A stretch of DNA of 17,369 bases. Source: JBQCDV01 sp051960855. Lineage in GTDB: Bacteria > Actinomycetota > Actinomycetes > JAJZTN01. Location: contig JBQCDV010000080.1 in the NCBI GenBank assembly GCA_051960855.1, forward strand, positions 1 to 17,369. Reading direction: 5' to 3'. Every line of letters begins with the position of its first letter. The stretch's first letter is position 1. The notes beneath the pieces were generated by a model that was not told where the DNA came from, searched no databases, and saw only the letters and a list, made by a program, of their open reading frames with translations. A program made the position numbers and the translations under genes. Shown here in pieces: positions 12,613 through 17,369 of this stretch.

Positions 12613-14381
12613 CCACCAACGCCACGCTACGTCCGGAGGTCGGCTCAGACCGCGTCGTCGCCGTCGTCGGCGCCGGGACCATGGGCGCGGGAATCGCCCA
12701 GCTCGCCGCCGTCGCGGGCCACCGCACCCTGCTGCTCGACGCGGCGCCGGGAGCAGCGGCAGCTGCCGTGGAGGCCCTGCGGGCCCGGCTCGCCTCCCTC
12801 GCGGAGCGGGGCCGGATGGACGCGGAGCGCGCCCGAGCTGCTGGCGAGCGCCTGGAGGCGGTCGAGGCCGTCGAGGCGCTGGCGGACGCAGGCATCGTCA
12901 TCGAGGCCGTCGTCGAGGACGCCGCCGCAAAGCGGGAGCTGCTGGCGCACCTCGAGGCCGTGGTCGGCGAGGCCGTGCTCCTGCTCACCAACACCAGCTC
13001 CCTGTCGGTCACCGCGCTGGCCGCAGGGCTTGCCCGCCCCGAGCGCTTCGCCGGGATGCACTTCTTCAACCCGGCACCGGTGATGCCGCTCGTGGAGGTC
13101 GTCGGCGGGGAGGCGACCGCCCCCACCGTCCTCGACGCGGTCGCGGAGCTCGCCCGGCGCTGGGGCCGCACCCCCGTCCGGACGGCGGACGCCCCGGGTT
13201 TCATCGTCAACCGTGTCGCCCGGCCGTACTACGGGGAGGCGCACCGGTTGCTGGAGGAGCAGGCGGCCGACGCTGCGACCATCGACGCCGTGCTGCGCGA
13301 GGCCGCCGGCTTCCGGATGGGTCCGCTCGAGCTGACCGACCTCGTGGGGCAGGACGTCAACCTCGCGGTCTCCACGTCGGTCTGGCAGCAGACCTACCAG
13401 GACCCTCGCTACACGCCCTCGCTCGTGCAGCGGCGGCTCGTGGACGCGGGGCGCCTGGGGCGCAAGACCGGTCGCGGCATCTACGACTACGCCGAAGGCG
13501 CTCCGCCCGCTCGCGCGTCGCAGGCACCCGCGCGCCCAGCGCCGGCGTTCGTGGTGGACGAGGGCGGGTTCGTCGTCAACGACGGTCTGCTCGCCCGCGC
13601 CGCCGCCGTCGGGGTCGCTTTCCGAACGCCGTCCGAGGTGGCGGCGCACGTCGCGTCCGGTGACGTCCTGCCGGCGGACACTGTCACGGCGGACACTGAC
13701 ACCACGGCCACTGTCACCACCTACCGCGGGCGGCACGCCACCGTCGAGACAGAGGTCGAGACAGAGTTCGACACAGAGTTCGACACAGAGTTCGACACAG
13801 GGGACGAGGCGGAGCAGGACCTGCCCGGGGAACTGGCGTCGGACAGCGACGACAGTCCGCCGTTCGGGGGCGGCTACGTGCTCCCCTCTGGCGGCCGGCT
13901 GCTCGAGACCAATGGCGAGACGGCGACGATGCTGTCGCTCGTCGAGCCGCATGTGCTCGTCGACTGGGTCCTCGACCCGGAGACCGCGACTCGCGTGGCT
14001 GTTGCCCCCTGCGACGGCTGCCCAGAAGAGGTGCTGGACGAGGCGGTCGGCCTGCTGCAGGCCGCCGGGCTCACGGTCTCCGTGGTCGACGACGTCCCGG
14101 GGCTTATCGTCGCGCGGACGGTATCGATGCTCGTCAACGAGGCAGTGGACCTGGTGGGCCGTGGGACCGCGACCGCCGACGACGTCGACACCGCGATGAA
14201 GCTCGGCACGAACTACCCGCTGGGGCCGCTCGAGTGGGGCGAGCAGATCGGTGCTGGGCGCATCGTCTCCGTCCTCGACGCCCTCCATGGGTCGGTGCCC
14301 ACCGGTCGCTACCGCGCGGCGGGGCGCCTGCGGCGACGCGCCCTCGTCGACGACGTTCTCGAGGTGGCGGGGATGCCGTGA
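12609..14381 (+). CDS. paaH: 3-hydroxyacyl-CoA dehydrogenase PaaH, two-domain form with acidic linker
   Basis: PaaH oxidises 3-hydroxyadipyl-CoA to 3-oxoadipyl-CoA with NAD. The 590-residue protein has an N-terminal Rossmann domain (about 16-195) with VVGAGTMGAGIAQ, NTSSLSVTALA, and HFFNP holding the catalytic H151 with E163. A first 3HCDH C-terminal domain (about 197-294) ends GRKTGRGIYDY. A second one (about 495-585) includes PGLIVARTVSMLVNEAVDLV and KLGTNYPLGPLEWGEQIG. Two such domains are normal for PaaH. Between them lies an unusually long linker with a Pro/Ala stretch at 298-312 and a Thr/Asp/Glu repeat tract at about 355-400. E. coli PaaH, at 475 residues, is much shorter. The ATG at 12609 overlaps a six-codon ORF, and the stop overlaps paaI by 4 bp (GTGA). 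An upstream in-frame extension has no support. Confidence 0.92.
   Translation: MTTNATLRPEVGSDRVVAVVGAGTMGAGIAQLAAVAGHRTLLLDAAPGAAAAAVEALRARLASLAERGRMDAERARAAGERLEAVEAVEALADAGIVIEAVVEDAAAKRELLAHLEAVVGEAVLLLTNTSSLSVTALAAGLARPERFAGMHFFNPAPVMPLVEVVGGEATAPTVLDAVAELARRWGRTPVRTADAPGFIVNRVARPYYGEAHRLLEEQAADAATIDAVLREAAGFRMGPLELTDLVGQDVNLAVSTSVWQQTYQDPRYTPSLVQRRLVDAGRLGRKTGRGIYDYAEGAPPARASQAPARPAPAFVVDEGGFVVNDGLLARAAAVGVAFRTPSEVAAHVASGDVLPADTVTADTDTTATVTTYRGRHATVETEVETEFDTEFDTEFDTGDEAEQDLPGELASDSDDSPPFGGGYVLPSGGRLLETNGETATMLSLVEPHVLVDWVLDPETATRVAVAPCDGCPEEVLDEAVGLLQAAGLTVSVVDDVPGLIVARTVSMLVNEAVDLVGRGTATADDVDTAMKLGTNYPLGPLEWGEQIGAGRIVSVLDALHGSVPTGRYRAAGRLRRRALVDDVLEVAGMP
13743..13800 (+). repeat. 12-bp tandem repeats in the paaH linker
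   Basis: Nearly five 12-bp units follow each other: two of GTCGAGACAGAG, two of TTCGACACAGAG, and a partial fifth. They encode VETEVETEFDTEFDTEFDT (residues 379-397), a strongly acidic tract between the two domains of the dehydrogenase. Internal identity is almost complete, which suggests recent expansion. The reading frame is kept whatever the copy number. Confidence 0.9.
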
Positions 14382-14863
14382 CCACACCCGAGCGCATCCC
14401 GTCCGAGCGCATCCCGCCCGAGCGGCTCGCCACCCTCGCGGCCGAGGCGATGTGGGACGGGGACGCCGCCTCCAAGGCCCTCGGGATGAGCCTCGACGCC
14501 GTCACGCCGGGCGGCGCCCAGCTCCGGATGACGGTGCGACCGGACATGCTCAACGGTGTCGGCACCTGCCACGGCGGCATCGTCTTCTCGCTGGCCGACT
14601 CGGCCTTCGCCTTCGCCTGCAACAGCGGCAACGAGGTCACCGTGGCGGCCGGCTGCGACATCTCCTTCCTGCTCCCCGCTCGCCTCGGCGACGTTCTCGT
14701 CGCCACTGCCGTGCAGCGTCACCGGTCAGGCCGAAACGGCATCACCGATGTGACCGTCCGCCGCGAGGCTGATGGGCAGGTGGTGGCCGAGTTCCGCGGC
14801 CGCAGCCGGACCCTCGGCGGGCACCTCATCGATCCCGCTTCGCTGGAGGACGACAACCGATGA
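14378..14863 (+). CDS. paaI: Hydroxyphenylacetyl-CoA-type thioesterase PaaI
   Basis: PaaI hydrolyses phenylacetyl-CoA and hydroxylated dead-end CoA esters, so that CoA is not trapped when the pathway stalls. The 161-residue hotdog protein shows the PaaI pattern: GMSLDAVTPGGAQLRMTV, then NGVGTCHGGIVFSLADSAFA with the HGG motif and the conserved Asp on the hotdog helix (about 62-81), then CNSGNEVTVAAGCDISFLLP. The GTG at 14378 overlaps the paaH stop (GTGA), with GGCGGGG a few bases upstream. The first residues contain a duplicated ERIP segment (PERIPSERIPPERL), so a later start cannot be excluded. The stop overlaps paaJ by 4 bp (ATGA), so the three genes are translationally linked. Confidence 0.92.
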   Translation: MTTPERIPSERIPPERLATLAAEAMWDGDAASKALGMSLDAVTPGGAQLRMTVRPDMLNGVGTCHGGIVFSLADSAFAFACNSGNEVTVAAGCDISFLLPARLGDVLVATAVQRHRSGRNGITDVTVRREADGQVVAEFRGRSRTLGGHLIDPASLEDDNR

Positions 14864-16071
14864 CCGCACCCCGTGCCGCCTATCTCGTCGACGGGATCAG
14901 GACGCCGATCGGCCGCTACGCAGGAGCCCTGTCGACGGTCCGGCCGGACGACCTGGCAGCCCTCGTCCTGCGCGAGCTGATCGCCCGCACTCCGTCCCTG
15001 GACCCGGCCCGCGTCGACGATGTCGTCCTCGGCTGCGCGAACCAGGCCGGCGAGGACAACCGCAACGTTGCTCGCATGGCCCTACTGCTCGCCGGCCTGC
15101 CCGTCACGGTCCCCGGCAGCACGGTGAACCGGCTGTGCGGCTCGGGCCTGGACGCGGTGGGGATCGCCGCCCGCGCCATCGCCAGCGGCGACGCGGACGT
15201 CGTCATCGCCGGCGGTGTGGAGTCGATGAGCCGCGCCCCCTTCGTGATGCCCAAGAGCGAGACCGCTTTCGGACGAACACCGGCGGTCTACGACACGACG
15301 ATCGGCTGGCGCTTCGTCAACCCCGCTCTCGAGCGGCTGTACGGCGTCGACTCCATGGGCCAGACCGCGGAGAACGTCGCCGAGCTCGACGGCATCGGCC
15401 GCGAGGACCAGGACGCCTTCGCCCTGCGCAGCCAGGAACGGGCCGCCAAGGCGATGTCCTCCGGGCGGCTGGCGGAGGAGATCGTGCCGGTGACGGTGCT
15501 CGGCCGGAAGGGCGCCGACGTGGTCGTCGACCGCGACGAGCACCCCCGGGAGACGACGTTCGAGTCCCTCGCCCGGCTCAGACCGGCGTTCCGCGAGGGC
15601 GGCACGGTCACGGCCGGCAACGCAAGCGGCGTGAACGACGGAGCGGCGGCCCTGCTCGTCGTCAGCGGAGAGGTCGTCGACGAGCTGGGCCTCACCCCGC
15701 TCGCGCGGGTCGTCGGCACAGCGGCCGCGGGGGTCGAGCCACGCCTCATGGGTCTGGGTCCCGTGCCCGCCACGCAGCGCCTCCTGGCCCGGACCGGGGT
15801 CAGCCTCGACGACGTTGGCGTCGTGGAGCTCAACGAGGCCTTCGCCGCGCAGGCGCTGGCGGTGCTGCGACGGCTCGGTCTGCCCGACGACGCCGAGCAC
15901 GTCAACCCGTCAGGGGGCGCGATTGCGCTCGGCCATCCGCTCGGCATGTCGGGCGCCCGGCTCGCTCTGACGGCCGCGCTCGAGCGGAGTCACCGGGACA
16001 GCCGCTACGCGCTCGCCACCATGTGCATTGGGGTCGGCCAGGGCATCGCGATGCTGCTGGAGCGACCCTGA
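14860..16071 (+). CDS. paaJ: 3-oxoadipyl-CoA thiolase
   Basis: This thiolase cleaves 3-oxoadipyl-CoA with CoA to succinyl-CoA and acetyl-CoA, and in the Paa pathway also shortens 3-oxo-5,6-dehydrosuberyl-CoA. The 403-residue protein has the nucleophilic C93 in STVNRLCGSGLDAV, GGVESMSRAPFVMPK at about 117-131, VVELNEAFAAQAL, GHPLGMSGARL with H359, and the second active-site C389 in TMCIGVGQG. Length and motifs fit the PaaJ/PcaF group, which sequence alone does not always separate from general acetyl-CoA acyltransferases; the paaH-paaI neighbours favour PaaJ. The ATG at 14860 overlaps the paaI stop by 4 bp. No obvious hairpin terminator follows. Confidence 0.9.
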   Translation: MTAPRAAYLVDGIRTPIGRYAGALSTVRPDDLAALVLRELIARTPSLDPARVDDVVLGCANQAGEDNRNVARMALLLAGLPVTVPGSTVNRLCGSGLDAVGIAARAIASGDADVVIAGGVESMSRAPFVMPKSETAFGRTPAVYDTTIGWRFVNPALERLYGVDSMGQTAENVAELDGIGREDQDAFALRSQERAAKAMSSGRLAEEIVPVTVLGRKGADVVVDRDEHPRETTFESLARLRPAFREGGTVTAGNASGVNDGAAALLVVSGEVVDELGLTPLARVVGTAAAGVEPRLMGLGPVPATQRLLARTGVSLDDVGVVELNEAFAAQALAVLRRLGLPDDAEHVNPSGGAIALGHPLGMSGARLALTAALERSHRDSRYALATMCIGVGQGIAMLLERP

Positions 16072-16093
16072 CCCACCCGGCCCCGCGCACGCG

Positions 16094-16128
16094 TTGACAG
16101 CCTTGGCGGCGGGACGGATCGTTGGTCC
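16094..16128 (+). promoter_or_regulatory. Promoter with perfect -35 for the DUF1707 gene (leaderless)
   Basis: TTGACA (16094-16099, exact consensus) and GATCGT (16117-16122) are 17 nt apart. The -10 box ends 6 nt before the ATG at 16129, so transcription should begin at or next to the start codon. No Shine-Dalgarno sequence is present, which fits. This is the best-formed housekeeping promoter in the window. Confidence 0.65.
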
Positions 16129-16596
16129 ATGAACGCCGCGATGCCGATGTGGCCGTCAGCACGGGACCTGCGGGTGGGGGACGCCGAGCGCGACCGCGCG
16201 GCCGCCGCGCTGGGTCGCCACTACAGCGAGGGCCGACTGGACCGCGATGAGTTCGAGGAGCGGCTCACGCTGGCCTACGCAGCCCGCACCCGCGGCGACC
16301 TCGACGGACTGTTCGCCGACCTCCCCCCGATCCCGCGTGCGGCAGTCGCGGCCCTGCCCTCGGCGCCGGCCGCCCCCGCTCCCGGGGAACGGCATCGCTT
16401 CCGTCTGTCGATGCTCCGCGTGCTAACCGTCGCGCTGCTGCTGATGGGGCTGGCAACGCACAGCTCGGCTGCGTGGCTGCTGTTCGTGCTGTGCCTGCCC
16501 CCACTCGCTGTGGGGCTCGCACTGTCCGGGGCGCGGCGGATGTGCCGCTACGTGGGCTCCGAGATCACAGGCAGGCTGCCGGCCTCGCGCTACTGA
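16129..16596 (+). CDS. DUF1707 domain membrane protein
   Basis: This 155-residue protein has an N-terminal DUF1707 (SHOCT-like) domain at about 13-66, with DLRVGDAERDRAAAALGRHY followed by SEGRLDRDEFEERL and GDLDGLFADLP. A Pro/Ala-rich hinge (about 67-85) follows, then a hydrophobic region at about 93-131 that probably forms one hairpin of two transmembrane helices. The tail is basic. The domain is widespread in actinobacteria and its function is not known to me; it is often fused to small membrane segments, as here. The ATG at 16129 is supported by the promoter that ends 6 nt before it. The gene stands alone between paaJ and kgd, with its own promoter. Confidence 0.92.
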   Translation: MNAAMPMWPSARDLRVGDAERDRAAAALGRHYSEGRLDRDEFEERLTLAYAARTRGDLDGLFADLPPIPRAAVAALPSAPAAPAPGERHRFRLSMLRVLTVALLLMGLATHSSAAWLLFVLCLPPLAVGLALSGARRMCRYVGSEITGRLPASRY

Positions 16597-16623
16597 CGGC
16601 ACCACTGGCCACAGACGACCGAC

Positions 16624-16640
16624 GTCAGGGGTAGCCTGAC
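16624..16640 (+). promoter_or_regulatory. Inverted repeat over the probable kgd -10 box
   Basis: GTCAGG-GGTAG-CCTGAC is a perfect 6-bp inverted repeat with a 5-nt centre. It contains TAGCCT (16632-16637), the most likely -10 box for kgd, so a repressor bound there would block the promoter. The -35 region is weak. Both roles are inferred from position. Confidence 0.4.
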
Positions 16641-16670
16641 ACGGCCGGTCCTGTCCCGACGTCTGCCTGC

Positions 16671-16690
16671 GGAAGAGGGCGATTTTCGCC
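16671..16690 (+). promoter_or_regulatory. kgd ribosome site with a hairpin before the start codon
   Basis: GGAAGAGG (16671-16678) is the only Shine-Dalgarno-like run, but it lies about 12 nt from the GTG, longer than ideal. A small hairpin GGCGA-TTT-TCGCC (16678-16690) sits between them and ends right at the start codon. Folding would shorten the effective spacing or mask initiation. Confidence 0.45.
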
Positions 16691-17369
16691 GTGTCACAGT
16701 CCCGCGAGACCACTGAGACCAACGCGCTGAATGCCTTCGGCGCCAACGAGTGGCTCGTCGACGAGATGTACCAGCGCTATCTCGAAGACCCCACATCGGT
16801 TGACCGAGCCTGGTGGGACTTTTTCGGGGACTACGCCGGCAACGGCGCGGCTCCCGCTGTCGGCGGCGCCGACGGTGCGACCGCACCGGTGAGCACACCC
16901 GCCCCGAACGGCGGCGCTCCTGCCGCCCCGGCGGCGCCTGGCAGCACCCCGAGCAGCACCCCGACGACAAATGGGCCAACCTCCAGCCCCGCGGCGCCGC
17001 CCAAGCCGGCCACCGCCGCTGCCGCTGCCGCCGCCACCCCCGCGCCCACCCCCAGCGCCGTTCCCGCTCCGCCCGTGCCGCCGACGAAGCCCGCCCCTCA
17101 GCCGTCGGCGGGACCCAAGCCCGGCGCGGCCGAGGACGGCTCCGATGTCGCGCCGCTGCGCGGTGCCGCCGCGCGGGTCGTCTCCAACATGGAGGCGTCA
17201 CTGTCGGTCCCGACGGCCACCAGCGTCCGCGCCGTTCCCGCGAAGCTGCTGGCCGACAACCGCATCGTCATCAACAACCACCTGCGCCGCGGCCGCGGCG
17301 GCAAGGTGAGCTTCACCCACCTCATCGGCTACGCGGTGGTGCAAGCGGTCGCCGCCATGCCGGAGATGA
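16691..17369 (+). CDS. kgd: Multifunctional 2-oxoglutarate dehydrogenase/decarboxylase Kgd, N-terminal part (runs off window)
   Basis: Kgd is the actinobacterial fusion of an E2-like succinyltransferase domain and the thiamine-dependent E1 of 2-oxoglutarate dehydrogenase, acting in the TCA cycle. Only 226 codons plus one base are present. Residues about 12-50 match the N-terminal E1o segment (FGANEWLVDEMYQRYLEDPT). A 100-residue Ala/Pro/Ser/Thr linker follows (about 51-150, with a run of eight Ala). The E2-type catalytic domain begins at about 155, with SVPTATSVRAVPAKLLADNR and then GGKVSFTHLIGYAVVQAV. The order agrees with mycobacterial Kgd as I remember it, but the linker here looks longer. 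The GTG at 16691 is the only reasonable start. The E1 catalytic core lies beyond the window. Confidence 0.96.
   Translation, partial: MSQSRETTETNALNAFGANEWLVDEMYQRYLEDPTSVDRAWWDFFGDYAGNGAAPAVGGADGATAPVSTPAPNGGAPAAPAAPGSTPSSTPTTNGPTSSPAAPPKPATAAAAAAATPAPTPSAVPAPPVPPTKPAPQPSAGPKPGAAEDGSDVAPLRGAAARVVSNMEASLSVPTATSVRAVPAKLLADNRIVINNHLRRGRGGKVSFTHLIGYAVVQAVAAMPEM

Noticed and set aside
14234..14377. Upstream extension of paaI inside paaH
   Set aside because: It would overlap the conserved C-terminal domain of paaH. The GTGA overlap start at 14378 is the usual coupled arrangement.
12645..14387. A 580-codon minus-strand open frame opposite paaH
   Set aside because: It is a shadow of a gene with clear dehydrogenase motifs. 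It reads through the acidic repeat as a meaningless VELC-type repeat.
16590..17201. A 203-codon minus-strand frame opposite kgd
   Set aside because: It is an Arg/Trp/Gly-rich shadow of the Ala/Pro linker of Kgd, with no support as a gene.

Overview
The window reads as chromosomal DNA of a high-GC Gram-positive bacterium (Actinomycetota). Four things point there: the very GC-rich codon use, the gene order argS-lysA-hom-thrC-thrB-rho, a Kgd-type 2-oxoglutarate dehydrogenase, and a DUF1707 protein. A methyl-accepting chemotaxis receptor preceded by a FliA-like promoter suggests a motile member, for example a relative of Nocardioides, Kineococcus or Geodermatophilus. I cannot fix the genus. No mobile element, phage gene or CRISPR array is visible.

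Left part (1-8118, minus strand). A compact run is transcribed right to left: a single-domain response regulator, argS (arginyl-tRNA synthetase), lysA (last step of lysine synthesis), hom, thrC and thrB (homoserine to threonine), then the 5' third of rho. From argS to thrB the genes overlap or nearly touch: 3 bp gap, 4 bp GTGA overlap, 1 bp TGATG overlap, then 2-24 bp. This implies one coupled aspartate-family transcript. rho has its own leader and a likely promoter.

Middle (8118-10776). A tRNA-Arg(CCG) gene lies divergent to the response regulator and next to argS. It is followed on the minus strand by a 61-residue charged protein and a 532-residue chemotaxis receptor. A strong hairpin separates those two. 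A small PaaI-like hotdog thioesterase is divergent from the receptor.

Right part (10804-16071). This is a lower phenylacetate-catabolism module. paaN (ring-cleavage aldehyde dehydrogenase, without the fused hydratase of E. coli PaaZ) is on the minus strand. It is divergent from paaH-paaI-paaJ on the plus strand, which are coupled by GTGA and ATGA overlaps. Together they would turn ring-opened CoA esters into acetyl-CoA and succinyl-CoA, with PaaI clearing stalled thioesters. The upper pathway (paaABCDE, paaG, paaK) is not here.

Right end (16129-17369). A DUF1707 membrane protein with a well-formed leaderless promoter is followed by the first 226 codons of kgd.

Most genes are conserved housekeeping genes, and I found no convincing new multi-gene system. 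The points worth a second look are smaller: the FliA-type promoter on the chemotaxis receptor, several probable leaderless starts, in-frame tandem repeats that lengthen disordered parts of Rho, PaaH and the response regulator, an insertion inside the ACT domain of homoserine dehydrogenase, a six-codon leader ORF coupled to paaH, and an inverted repeat over the probable kgd promoter. Promoter calls are by eye and only suggestive.
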